The notes beneath the pieces are model-generated. The model did no database searches. It was not told the DNA's origin and worked only from the letters and a program-made list of their open reading frames with translations. A stretch of 64,000 nucleotides of DNA, from contig SAYS01000020.1 in assembly GCA_004015825.1 (NCBI GenBank), positions 1 through 64,000 on the forward strand, given 5' to 3'. The DNA is from Halovenus amylolytica. GTDB lineage: Archaea; Halobacteriota; Halobacteria; Halobacteriales; Haloarculaceae. Positions 53,891 to 62,500 of this stretch are shown here, piece by piece. Position 1 is the first letter of the stretch; the number at the start of each line of letters is the position of its first letter. Made by a program: the position numbers and the translations under genes.

Positions 53891-54307
53891 ATGGACGAGT
53901 TACTACAGCGGGCCCACGACGCACTCGACGACGCGTACATCCCCTACTCCGAGTATCCCGTCGGTGCGGCGCTCCGGGTCGCCGACGGCACCGTCTACAC
54001 GGGCTGTAACATCGAAAACGCGAACTACTCGAACAGCCTCCACGCCGAGGAGGTCGCCATCGGCAAAGCGGTCAGCGACGGCCACCAGGAGTTCGAGAAG
54101 CTCGCCGTCGCCTCCGAGGCTCAGGACGGGCTCACACCCTGTGGGATGTGCCGCCAGACACTCGCGGAGTTCTGTGAGGATACCTTCGAGATCCTGACCG
54201 ACGCCGGCGAGAGCACCCCGATCTACACACTCGGTGAGTTGCTTCCGGACACGATTTCGGCCGATCAACTCGAAGACGCGGCACGAAAACGTGGGGAACA
54301 GCAATGA
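53891..54307 (+). CDS. cdd: Cytidine deaminase
   Basis: The 138-residue enzyme converts cytidine or deoxycytidine to the uridine form. The zinc site is complete: NSLHAEEVAIGKA, with Glu as proton shuttle, and PCGMCRQTLAEF with two Cys. Other family segments are YSEYPVGAALR and CNIENANYSNS. The ATG at 53891 gives the normal length. The stop overlaps the nucleoside phosphorylase ATG by four bases, making a pyrimidine salvage unit. Confidence 0.95.
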   Translation: MDELLQRAHDALDDAYIPYSEYPVGAALRVADGTVYTGCNIENANYSNSLHAEEVAIGKAVSDGHQEFEKLAVASEAQDGLTPCGMCRQTLAEFCEDTFEILTDAGESTPIYTLGELLPDTISADQLEDAARKRGEQQ

Positions 54308-55131
54308 CCGAAAAGAGTGGGAGCGAGGACCCAAGCGCGGACGAACAGTACCACCTCGAACTCCAGGAGGGCGACGTCGCCGAAACAGTCCTGCTGCCGG
54401 GCAATCCCGAGCGCATCGAGAAAATTACTGCAGGCTGGGACGACCACACTGTCCTCGCAGACCACCGGGAGTATCGGACAGCGACCGGAACCCACGACGG
54501 GACGCCGATCTCCGCCACGTCGACGGGGATCGGCTCGCCGAGTGCGGCCATCGCCGTCGAGGAGTTGGCCCGCGTCGGTGCCGAGACACTGATCCGCGTC
54601 GGCTCCTGTGGTGCGATCCAGCCGGAGACGTCCGTGGGAGATCTGATCATCACGACCGGCGCAGTCAGACAGGAAGGCACCAGCAGCGAGTACATCCGCG
54701 AGGACTACCCCGCCGTCGCCGACCACGACGTCGTCGCAGCACTCGCCGCAGCGGCCGACGAACTGGGCTACGACTACCACGTCGGCCTGACCGCGAGCAC
54801 TGACAGTTTCTACGCCGGCCAGAGCAGGGAGGGATTCGAGGGATTCCGGGCCCGCGGCAGCCAGGGCGATATCGAGGAGCTCAAAAATGCGAACGTACTC
54901 AACTTCGAGATGGAGGCGAGTGCTATCCTGACACTCGCGAATATATACGGGCTCCGCGGGGGTGCGGTCTGTACAGTGTACGCAGACCGGACGACCGGCG
55001 AGTTCCAAGTGACCGGAGAGCAACGGGCCGCGAAAACGGCAAGCAAGGCCGCGTCGCTACTCGCCGAGATGGACGACCGGAGAGAAACGAGCGGGGCGTC
55101 AGCCTGGCACGCAAAATTAGGACTGGAGTGA
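54304..55131 (+). CDS. Nucleoside phosphorylase (uridine phosphorylase-like)
   Basis: The 275-residue enzyme of the PNP/UDP family 1 has the phosphate-binding LPGNPERIEKI, TSTGIGSPSAAIAVEEL, RVGSCGAIQPETSVGD and the ribose-binding Glu region LNFEMEASAILTLANIYGL. The length and Glu-Met-Glu motif fit uridine or purine-nucleoside phosphorylase; linkage to cytidine deaminase favours uridine as substrate. It is translationally coupled (ATGA overlap) to cdd. Confidence 0.92.
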   Translation: MTEKSGSEDPSADEQYHLELQEGDVAETVLLPGNPERIEKITAGWDDHTVLADHREYRTATGTHDGTPISATSTGIGSPSAAIAVEELARVGAETLIRVGSCGAIQPETSVGDLIITTGAVRQEGTSSEYIREDYPAVADHDVVAALAAAADELGYDYHVGLTASTDSFYAGQSREGFEGFRARGSQGDIEELKNANVLNFEMEASAILTLANIYGLRGGAVCTVYADRTTGEFQVTGEQRAAKTASKAASLLAEMDDRRETSGASAWHAKLGLE

Positions 55132-55151
55132 AAACGCGGTACCGCCGACCG

Positions 55152-56318
55152 TCACATATCGGGCCAGGCGTCGAGCGCGCGCTTGTAGCCCGTGATGTCG
55201 CTGATCCAGCGGGCCGCGATCGCCTTTTTCAGCGTCCGCGCCGGGAGCCCACCGAACGTGTCGACGAACGGAACGACAGAGACGTTGTGTGCAACAGCGT
55301 CCTCGCCGACAGAGATGACCGTCCCTTTGTTGTCGTATTTCCACTTTTTGAGCGGTTTGCCGCGCATCTCCCGGGCGATGTTCTCACCGACGACCTCGGC
55401 AGCCTGCCAGGCAGCCTGCGCGGTCGGCGGTGCGGGCTCTTCGCCGGGCTGGTCGATCAGCGCTGCGTCACCGATAGCGAAAACACGCTCTTTAGACGTC
55501 TGGAAGGTTCGGCCCGATTTGAGCCGGTAGTTCCGGTCGTCTTTATCCACGCTCGCATCGCGGACGGCATCGTGTCCGGTGATTCCGCCGGTCCAGATGA
55601 GCACGTCGTAGGAGAGTTCGACGTCCTCGCCGATGTAGACGGTATCCTCGTCGACCTCGCCGATGAACTCGCCACACATGATGTTAACGTTGCGCTCTTC
55701 GAGCAACGAACGGAGCGCGGACTGGACACCCGCATCGTTGCCCGGGAAGATTTCGTCGAGACCTTCGACGAGGTGGATATCGATCGGTGCGGAGTGTTCG
55801 TCGCGGTAGTCGGCGATCTCCCCGGCCACCTGAATACCCGAGAGGCCGGCACCGCCAACGACGATCTGGGCGGGATCGGTCTGGGTTGCTTCGTTGGCTG
55901 CGGTCGCGACCTCGTCGTGGATGCCGAGTGCGTCGTCGAGACTCTTCATCGTGTGGGCGTGTTCTTTGAGCCCGTCGATACCGAAAAACGCCGTCTGTGT
56001 CCCGAGTCCGACGAGAAGATAGTCGTACTCGATATTTCTACCGTTCGCGAAATCGACTCGCCGGTCGTCCGTATCGATGTGTTCGACAGTCGCCTGAACG
56101 AAATCGGTCGACGGCGATTTGATATCTTCGATCGAGATCGTTACTTTCTCTTCGATGCTGGGATCTTTGATACAGCGGTGAGTCTCGTGGAGAACCAGAT
56201 GGTGATCGGTGTCCGATACCCAGGTGATATCTGCCTCACCGTCAAGCGAAGATTCCAGACTCTTGACTGCGCCAGCGCCGGCGTATCCGGAGCCGACGAC
56301 GACGACCTGCTCTGACAT
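55152..56318 (-). CDS. NADH dehydrogenase type 2-like flavoprotein
   Basis: The 388-residue NAD(P)/FAD oxidoreductase has the FAD motif VVVVGSGYAGAGAVKSLES near the N-terminus, a second Rossmann motif VVGGAGLSGIQVAGEIAD for NADH (about 150-167), and FAIGDAALIDQPGEEPAPPT (about 270), typical of the NDH-2 family. The C-terminal part holds an amphipathic stretch but no clear membrane helix. It probably oxidises NADH for the quinone pool. Single gene, convergent with the phosphorylase gene. Confidence 0.9.
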   Translation of the reverse strand: MSEQVVVVGSGYAGAGAVKSLESSLDGEADITWVSDTDHHLVLHETHRCIKDPSIEEKVTISIEDIKSPSTDFVQATVEHIDTDDRRVDFANGRNIEYDYLLVGLGTQTAFFGIDGLKEHAHTMKSLDDALGIHDEVATAANEATQTDPAQIVVGGAGLSGIQVAGEIADYRDEHSAPIDIHLVEGLDEIFPGNDAGVQSALRSLLEERNVNIMCGEFIGEVDEDTVYIGEDVELSYDVLIWTGGITGHDAVRDASVDKDDRNYRLKSGRTFQTSKERVFAIGDAALIDQPGEEPAPPTAQAAWQAAEVVGENIAREMRGKPLKKWKYDNKGTVISVGEDAVAHNVSVVPFVDTFGGLPARTLKKAIAARWISDITGYKRALDAWPDM

Positions 56319-56458
56319 ACCCGGTTCTCAGTGATTCCCCGATACAAAGGTTTGCAATTTCGACCGCAGTGAGACAGGTTCACACGAGTGTGAATGAAAA
56401 TCCTACCGGATGCTGGGAAGTACAGAAAAGAGATGGTATAGCCACCCGATCTACCTGA

Positions 56459-56992
56459 CTAGTGTTCGGGTTCGTCGACAGGTGCCTGCATATCGTCGAT
56501 CCGGAGTATAAGAGCGTTACTCGTGTCGTCTTTCCCTTCCAGTGTGCCGATAATCTGGAGTTTCGATAGCGGTGTCGGGCCGACGGTGACCTTATCGTCC
56601 TCGTGGAAACTCGACAGTGAGCCTCGCATGCTGATTTTTGCACGGCATTCCTCGGGATGGTGGACGCTGGTCAGGTCGATCTGCTCGACGTTTGCAGTTT
56701 CGATGAGTTCGCCGTTGTGATAGAGGGGGACATCCGCTTCCTGATCCATATCCTGGATCTGGAGTGCGTCGAATGCGGCACCGGTCGGTTTGTAGCCGCC
56801 TTTCGGCCCCGGTACACCCTCTACGAGCTGGAGGGCTTTCAGACTCTGCATCTGGTTGCGGATCGTTCCCGGGTTACGGTTTACCTCCTCGGCGATATCC
56901 TCACCTTTGACAGCACTTTGCTCTTCTTTGTGGAGATTGATCAGTTCCTGCAAGATTGTTTTCTGACTCGGTGTGAGCTCGATCGAAGACAT
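56459..56992 (-). CDS. Winged-helix transcriptional regulator (Rrf2-like)
   Basis: The 177-residue protein begins SSIELTPSQKTILQELINL and has a winged helix: VKGEDIAEEVNRNPGTIRNQ, with wing VEGVPGPKGGYKPTGAAFDA. The C-terminal half (about 85-177) is a small beta-rich domain with SVHHPEECRAKISMRGSLSS and KLQIIGTLEG, a presumed ligand or partner domain. No FeS cysteine set of IscR type is seen. The ATG at 56992 is chosen; a TATA-like box lies 24-32 bases upstream. It is divergent from arginase. Confidence 0.82.
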   Translation of the reverse strand: MSSIELTPSQKTILQELINLHKEEQSAVKGEDIAEEVNRNPGTIRNQMQSLKALQLVEGVPGPKGGYKPTGAAFDALQIQDMDQEADVPLYHNGELIETANVEQIDLTSVHHPEECRAKISMRGSLSSFHEDDKVTVGPTPLSKLQIIGTLEGKDDTSNALILRIDDMQAPVDEPEH

Positions 56993-57102
56993 GAGAGCAA
57001 TTTCGGTGTTGGGTTCCTTAAACCCGACGGTAAATTCATTATTTTTCGGGGTATACTTTACGCCTGGGGTAGTATTTTCTCGCTGGGCCAACTGGGTTGT
57101 GT

Positions 57103-58014
57103 ATGGATCGCACAGTGGAACTGGTGGGCGTACCGATGGATCTGGGCGCCGACAGGCGGGGGGTCGACATGGGACCGTCGGCGATCCGGTACGGTGGACT
57201 CGCCACACAGCTCGAAGCACTCGGCATCCAGTGCACGGACGGGGGAGATCTGGTCGTCCCGGGTCCGGAGGAAGGCGAGTCGGCGGCAAACCGCGAGTTC
57301 GACGGGACAGCGAAGTACCTCGAAGAAACCCGTATCGTCTGTGAACGACTCCGCGACCGGGTTCGGGAGATCCGCGAGGCGGGGACGTTCCCACTCGTTC
57401 TCGGGGGAGACCACTCCATCGGGATCGGTACGGCCAACGGCGTCGCGGATCGGGAGACCGGTGTGCTCTGGTTCGACGCCCACGGTGACCTCAATACGCC
57501 GGAGACGTCACCCAGCGGCAACGTCCACGGCATGCCGCTGGCGGCGATTCTCGGAGAGGGGATCTTCGCAGACCAGCCCTGGGCGGCAGTTCCCGAAATC
57601 CAGCCGTCGAACGTCGCTCTCATCGGCGTTCGGTCGCTCGACGCCGAGGAAAAGGAGTTGATCAGAGAAAGCGAGATCCACGTCTACACGATGACGGATA
57701 TCGACGAACGGGGGAGTATCACTATCGTCCGCGAGGCGCTGGCGTCGGTCACCGACGAAACCGAACAGCTATCGGTGAGTCTCGATCTCGACATGCTCGA
57801 TCCGGGGGAGGCACCGGGCGTCGGGACGCCGGTGCGGGGCGGTGTCTCCTACCGGGAGGCCCACGCGGCGATGGAGATCCTCTCGACAGAGGCCGAGACT
57901 GATCTGGCCGCACTCGAACTCGTCGAGGTGAATCCGATCCTCGACGAACACAACCAGACCGCAGAACTCGCCTGTGAACTCGCTGCGAGTGCGCTCGGGG
58001 ATACGATTCTGTGA
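57103..58014 (+). CDS. rocF: Arginase
   Basis: The 303-residue ureohydrolase has all manganese motifs: LGGDHSIGIG, FDAHGDLNTPE and SLDLDMLDP. The segment TSPSGNVHGMPLAAILGEG matches the Asn/Ser/Gly substrate loop of arginase rather than that of agmatinase, and the end GEAPGVGTPVRGG also fits. It splits arginine to ornithine and urea. The first ATG in the family context is 57103. It is divergent from the winged-helix gene, which is a candidate regulator. Confidence 0.9.
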   Translation: MDRTVELVGVPMDLGADRRGVDMGPSAIRYGGLATQLEALGIQCTDGGDLVVPGPEEGESAANREFDGTAKYLEETRIVCERLRDRVREIREAGTFPLVLGGDHSIGIGTANGVADRETGVLWFDAHGDLNTPETSPSGNVHGMPLAAILGEGIFADQPWAAVPEIQPSNVALIGVRSLDAEEKELIRESEIHVYTMTDIDERGSITIVREALASVTDETEQLSVSLDLDMLDPGEAPGVGTPVRGGVSYREAHAAMEILSTEAETDLAALELVEVNPILDEHNQTAELACELAASALGDTIL

Positions 58015-58022
58015 GCGAGACG

Positions 58023-58340
58023 TTACGCGTCATCCCGGAGCGCATCCAGGGCATCACTCCCGATATGCAACGTTCGCCGCCCAGTGTCTGCTTCGGTAAT
58101 CAGTGCGCCGACAGAGAAATCAGGCTGTCCGTCGTCGTCGAACAGTTCCCCGGGCGTCGAGCCGATCCGGACGGCGTTTTTGACCGTCAGCATCGCGTTC
58201 CGACGACCATCCTCCCGACTGTCGGCCCCGTCGACGTCGATCAGTTCCGGATCGTCGTCGCAGTTCGAAAGTTCGGTCAGAGTCTCCCTGACGTGAGTCG
58301 GGAGGACCTTCGAATCGTAGACGTAGGAAACGACGCGCAT
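58023..58340 (-). CDS. Hypothetical small protein
   Basis: The 105-residue acidic soluble protein begins MRVVSYVYDSKVLPTHVRET and contains NAMLTVKNAVRIGSTPGELF. No membrane helix, signal or metal site is evident. Its stop lies 8 bases from the convergent arginase stop. The ATG at 58340 is preferred over a GTG two codons upstream. The family is not recognised. Confidence 0.65.
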   Translation of the reverse strand: MRVVSYVYDSKVLPTHVRETLTELSNCDDDPELIDVDGADSREDGRRNAMLTVKNAVRIGSTPGELFDDDGQPDFSVGALITEADTGRRTLHIGSDALDALRDDA

Positions 58341-58407
58341 GCCCACAGTACCGGTTTGCGGGATTTATACGGTTCGTTACCACGCGTTCTCGGGCTCGTC
58401 GGATGTG

Positions 58408-60399
58408 TTACCGCGCCTCGTCGATTTCGTCGAGCGCCTCGGGGTTTTCGATACTGGAGAGATCACCGACTTGTTCGTCCTCGTGGACAGACTGGATCAG
58501 CCGCCTGACGATCTTCCCGCTCTGTGTCTTCGGGAACTCGTCGACGAAGAACAGATCCCGCGGTCTGAACGGCTTCCCGAGTTCCTCGCCGACGTGTTCG
58601 CGCAGCTCCTCGCGCAGGTCGTCGCTCTCCTGGTAGTCCGTTTCGAGGATGACGTAGGCGACGACGGCGGTGCCAGTCGTCTCGTCTTCGGCACCGATTA
58701 CCGCCGCAGCGTTGGCGGCGTCGTGGTCGATCAGCGCACCCTCCACCTCGGCGGGGCCGACTTTCCGCCCGGCGACGTTGAGGACGTCGTCGGAGCGGCC
58801 GTGCAGGAACCAGAAGCCGTCCTCGTCTTTCTGCGCCCAGTCGCCGTGATCCCACAGATCGTCGAACCGGCTCCAGTACTCCGCCAGATAGCGCTCGTCG
58901 CCGCTCCAGAGTGATTTCGTCATCGACGGGGCGGAGGATCTGGCGACCAGATACCCCTGCTCGTGGTCGTCGGCGATCGATTCCCCCTGTGCGTTCACGA
59001 TGTCGACGTCCATTCCCAGTGCCGGCCCACCGAGGGTCCCGGGTTTCAGGGAGTGGATCGGCAGCGGCTGGAGGAAACAACCGAAGATCTCTGTCCCACC
59101 GGAGATGTTCATGATCGGGGCCTCGCCGTTGCCAACCCGCTCGTAGAACCACCGCCAGGACTCGGGATCCCAGGGCTCGCCGGTCGAGCCGAGGATGCGA
59201 AGCGTCGAGAGATCGTGGCCAGAGAGCCACTGATCGCCGTGCTTCTGGAGCGCGCGGATCGCAGTCGGGGAGACGCCGAAGGTGGTGATTCCGTGGCGGT
59301 CGATCATCTCCCAGAACCGGTCCGGGTTCGGGTGGTCGGGTGCACCCTCGTAGATGAACACCGTCCCGCCGTGGGCGTGGTTGCCGATCAGCGTCCACGG
59401 CCCCATCATCCAGCCGATATCCGACACCCAGAAGAAGCGATCCGAGGGTTTGTGATCGAACGAGAAGTAGATCTCCTTCGCTGGCTGTGTGAGGCCGCCG
59501 GCGTGGGTGTGGACGATTCCCTTCGGTTTGCCGGTGGTCCCCGAGGAGTACAGCAGCATCGACTCCTGATCGGAGGGCAGCGATTTCGTCTCGTAGCTGT
59601 CGGACTGGGAGGGGACGACCTCGTGGAACCACTCGTCGCGGCCGGGATCGAACGGGATCTCGGTCCCGAGACGCTCGAAGACGACCGTGTGTTCGACGTG
59701 GCCGGCCTGTTCGATTGCCTCGTCGGCCCCCTCTTTCAGCGTGATCTCGTTGCCACGGCGGTAGAAGCCGTCACCGGTGAACAGCACTCGGCATTCGGCG
59801 TCCGCGATGCGGGTCGCGGTCGCATCGACACCGAAGCCGGAGAAGATCGGGACGGCGATCGCGCCGACTTTGAAACAGGCGTAGAGGATCGAGACGACCT
59901 CGGGAACCATCGGCATGTAGAGCCCGACGGTGTCGCCGGTGCCGATACCGCGTTCTTCGAGGGCGTTCGCGATCTGGTTCGTCTGCCGGTGGAGTTCGTG
60001 GTAGGTCACCTCCCGGATCTCGCCGTCTTCCCCCTCCCAGATCGTCGCGACGGTGTTCCGTGTCGGCGAGTCCGGCGTGGCGTGGCGATCGACGACGTTG
60101 TGGGCGATGTTCAGCTCCCCACCGACGTACCAGTCTGTGAACTGTGGCCCGTCGCTCGCGTCCCTGACGGCATCGTAGGATTCGTAAAACTCCAGGCCGA
60201 GATGCTCGACGACCTGATCCCAGAACCAGTCGAGTCCGGACGCCTCGACCCCCTCGATCTCGGTCGTCGACCGCCGGTGGAGCTCCTCGAAGCTGTCGAT
60301 CCCGTGGGCGTCCATGAACTCGGCGACGTTGCTCGCCTGGACGAACGCCGCCGGCGGCTCGTGGACGACCTCGTCAGTGTGTGTGTCTGTCTCACCCAT
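58408..60399 (-). CDS. acs: AMP-forming acyl-CoA (acetyl-CoA) synthetase
   Basis: The 663-residue enzyme of the ANL family has the AMP-binding P-loop YSSGTTGKPKGIVHTHAG (about 284-301), the A5-type motif ISGGTEIFGCF, A7-A8 YWSRFDDLWDHGDWAQKDED with GRSDDVLNVAGRKVGPAEVE, and catalytic Lys in TQSGKIVRRL. The ATP-dependent two-step reaction makes acetyl- or propionyl-CoA; FEELHRRS and other N-terminal segments fit acetyl-CoA synthetase relatives, while substrate specificity is not certain. The ATG at 60399 (MGETDTHTDE) is chosen. Confidence 0.9.
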   Translation of the reverse strand: MGETDTHTDEVVHEPPAAFVQASNVAEFMDAHGIDSFEELHRRSTTEIEGVEASGLDWFWDQVVEHLGLEFYESYDAVRDASDGPQFTDWYVGGELNIAHNVVDRHATPDSPTRNTVATIWEGEDGEIREVTYHELHRQTNQIANALEERGIGTGDTVGLYMPMVPEVVSILYACFKVGAIAVPIFSGFGVDATATRIADAECRVLFTGDGFYRRGNEITLKEGADEAIEQAGHVEHTVVFERLGTEIPFDPGRDEWFHEVVPSQSDSYETKSLPSDQESMLLYSSGTTGKPKGIVHTHAGGLTQPAKEIYFSFDHKPSDRFFWVSDIGWMMGPWTLIGNHAHGGTVFIYEGAPDHPNPDRFWEMIDRHGITTFGVSPTAIRALQKHGDQWLSGHDLSTLRILGSTGEPWDPESWRWFYERVGNGEAPIMNISGGTEIFGCFLQPLPIHSLKPGTLGGPALGMDVDIVNAQGESIADDHEQGYLVARSSAPSMTKSLWSGDERYLAEYWSRFDDLWDHGDWAQKDEDGFWFLHGRSDDVLNVAGRKVGPAEVEGALIDHDAANAAAVIGAEDETTGTAVVAYVILETDYQESDDLREELREHVGEELGKPFRPRDLFFVDEFPKTQSGKIVRRLIQSVHEDEQVGDLSSIENPEALDEIDEAR

Positions 60400-60466
60400 A
60401 TACACAACTGACAACGTACGTGATCATAACAACTGGGTTAACCGGGAGTAATGTGCTGACAGGCAA

Positions 60467-61744
60467 TCAGACAACATCCAGCAGGGGGAGCGCGAGTCCG
60501 ACAAACCACACGACTGCGCCGACTGTCGCGAGTGAAACCCGCTCGGCATCGATCGTCTCGGAAGGTTCGTCAGTTGCACGCCGGGCGATACCGAGTGCCA
60601 GCAGGCCGATCGAGAGCAGCAGCCCGACCCGATGGAGGACGAGCCGGACCGGGACGACTTCGAGTCCGAGACCGAGCATATCCAGCGTAAAGCCGGCACC
60701 GATGCCGACAGCGGCAAAGCCGAACGCCGGCAGTGGATTCAGATTCCGGGCGAAGAACACGACGAGCAGTACCGGCCCGACCGCGAGGATCGGATACAGT
60801 CCGCCGGCAAAGAGCTGTGGGGAGATACTGGGAAACATCCGTTCGAGTCCGATCCCCGCCGATCGGACGGCGAGCTGGAGGCCGATCAGACTCCCGAAGA
60901 GGATGTAGCCCTGGCGGTTCTCGTAGGACCACGACACCAGATTGTGGACGAGATCTGTTACCGCCCGACGGCTAGTGCCGGAGACGATACTGCCCGCTGT
61001 CAGTGCCACCAGGAGTTCGTGGACTGGAACGATCGCGGCAAGATCGACGACAGACAGCCAGCCGTCGTTCCAGCCGCCGGGAATCCCGTGATACTCCCGT
61101 GTGACACTGTCGACGAACGGCTGGTCGAGAAACTCCCGTTCGAGGTTCTCGGCGGGGCCTTCGATCCCGGTAACGGTGTGTCGCAGCCGGAACAGATCGA
61201 AATACTCCTGGTGGGCCTGGATCGCAGTCCACTCTCCGCCTGGGTCGTTGTACGCCCGGATATGCTCTCGCGATCCGAGATACTCCCCGTCGTGGAGCTG
61301 GTAGCTCTCGGTGAGCCACTGGCCACCACTGGCGTTGACGTAGACGTACCGCGTCGAGCCGTGTGTCGAATCCCAGTCGATACTGTTCCCTTCGAGTTCG
61401 ATCCGGTACGCCTCGCCGCCGGCCTCCGCCTCGTCTTCGAGGAGTTCCTGATAGTCGAGATTCGTCCGGTCGAGCAACGAGGTCCGGACCTTCTCCGGCG
61501 GTCCCTCGATGAGGAGATTGGTCGCGAGTGTCCGACCCGCTGTCGACCGCTCACGGCTCGTGAACGGCCACAGCTTCGACCCGCCGTCTGTCGGTTGGAT
61601 CAGACGGCTCTCCCTGGGTTCGGAGACCGACTCGTCCGGCGGCGAGGACTGTGGGGCATCGAGCAACCCGAATCCGAGATATGCGAGGCTGACGAGGGCG
61701 AATGTGACACCGACGAAGATAAAAATTCGGCGTCGTCGTGACAC
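60467..61744 (-). CDS. Multi-pass membrane protein, unknown
   Basis: The 425-residue protein begins with a basic stretch and a helix (RRRRIFIFVGVTFALVSLAY), has an extracytoplasmic domain of about 200 residues (including NRT-type sequons, YVYVNASGGQWLTESYQL), and then about six helices to the C-terminus. The GTG at 61744 (VSRRRR) is taken as start because a TTAATT box lies about 26 bases before it; the open frame continues to 61816. No family is recognised. Confidence 0.65.
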   Translation of the reverse strand: MSRRRRIFIFVGVTFALVSLAYLGFGLLDAPQSSPPDESVSEPRESRLIQPTDGGSKLWPFTSRERSTAGRTLATNLLIEGPPEKVRTSLLDRTNLDYQELLEDEAEAGGEAYRIELEGNSIDWDSTHGSTRYVYVNASGGQWLTESYQLHDGEYLGSREHIRAYNDPGGEWTAIQAHQEYFDLFRLRHTVTGIEGPAENLEREFLDQPFVDSVTREYHGIPGGWNDGWLSVVDLAAIVPVHELLVALTAGSIVSGTSRRAVTDLVHNLVSWSYENRQGYILFGSLIGLQLAVRSAGIGLERMFPSISPQLFAGGLYPILAVGPVLLVVFFARNLNPLPAFGFAAVGIGAGFTLDMLGLGLEVVPVRLVLHRVGLLLSIGLLALGIARRATDEPSETIDAERVSLATVGAVVWFVGLALPLLDVV

Positions 61745-61856
61745 TGTCGGGAGTTTGAGATACACCAAATTAACTGTTGTGTCCGTCCAGATCGCTGTCA
61801 GATACAGTTTATGCACCTTGTAAATGTTTTAGTCCCACGAGCGAGTACGAAATCAC

Positions 61857-62438
61857 ATGTACGTCCGGGATGCAAAAAATCGAGATGAGGCCTGGTTACT
61901 CGAGCAGATTGAGCAACTGGCGTTGGACGAGACGGCGTTTCGATCCCGGGATTACGTCATCGCGATGGACGAACAGTCCGGTGACCGTGCCGGCTTCGGC
62001 CGGATCAGGATCCACAAGACCGACGACGAGGAGATCTGTGAGCTGACGAGTATCGGCACCTTGCCGGAGTGGCGCGGGCAGGGTGTCGGCGCACACGTCG
62101 TCGAACGGCTGGTCCGGACGGCCAAGGACAAGGGCTTCGAGACGGTCTACTCGCTGACGAGCGAGACGGGGTATCTCTCGCAGTTCGGCTTCGATACGAT
62201 GGAGTCGGCACAGTTACCGGAGGTACTCGTGGGCCGCCTCTCGGAAAAGCGGGAGAATCTCGACCCGGATGCAGTCCCCGTCCGGATCGACACAGACCGG
62301 TTCCGGATGCCGGACCGACTCCGGGAAGCGTTCAAAGGCGCACGAGCCAAGCAGGAAGAACAGGAGCCACAGGAAGGGCCGGAGGATTTCGGGATCGATC
62401 CCGACGAGGCGACCTACAAGTACGACACCGGGAAGTGA
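61857..62438 (+). CDS. GNAT family acetyltransferase
   Basis: The 193-residue protein begins MYVRDAKNRDEAWLLEQIEQ and has the acetyl-CoA loop LPEWRGQGVGAHVVERLV (about 71-88), with the typical YLSQFGFDTM near the end of the domain. After about residue 150 an acidic tail (EEQEPQEGPEDFGIDPDE) follows. The sequence resembles N-acetylglutamate-synthase-like GNATs, but the substrate is not fixed. It lies 62 bases upstream of the mutase gene. Confidence 0.88.
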   Translation: MYVRDAKNRDEAWLLEQIEQLALDETAFRSRDYVIAMDEQSGDRAGFGRIRIHKTDDEEICELTSIGTLPEWRGQGVGAHVVERLVRTAKDKGFETVYSLTSETGYLSQFGFDTMESAQLPEVLVGRLSEKRENLDPDAVPVRIDTDRFRMPDRLREAFKGARAKQEEQEPQEGPEDFGIDPDEATYKYDTGK

Positions 62439-62467
62439 ACAGCGCAGATGGGCGGTCAGAGTACTGA

Positions 62468-62477
62468 ACTGTTAAGT
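62468..62477 (+). promoter_or_regulatory. Putative TATA box of methylmalonyl-CoA mutase gene
   Basis: CTGTTAAGTC lies about 25-31 bases before the ATG at 62501. This is the spacing of leaderless promoters and supports that start. Confidence 0.42.
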
Positions 62478-62500
62478 CCGCAGGCACCCAGGCTGTGCAT

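Noticed and set aside
55128-56315. 395-codon frame antisense to the NDH-2-like gene
   Set aside because: Mirror frame; the minus strand has FAD and NADH motifs in order.
58963-60411. 482-codon frame antisense to the acyl-CoA synthetase
   Set aside because: Typical mirror frame of a long high-GC gene; the opposite strand encodes a complete ANL enzyme.
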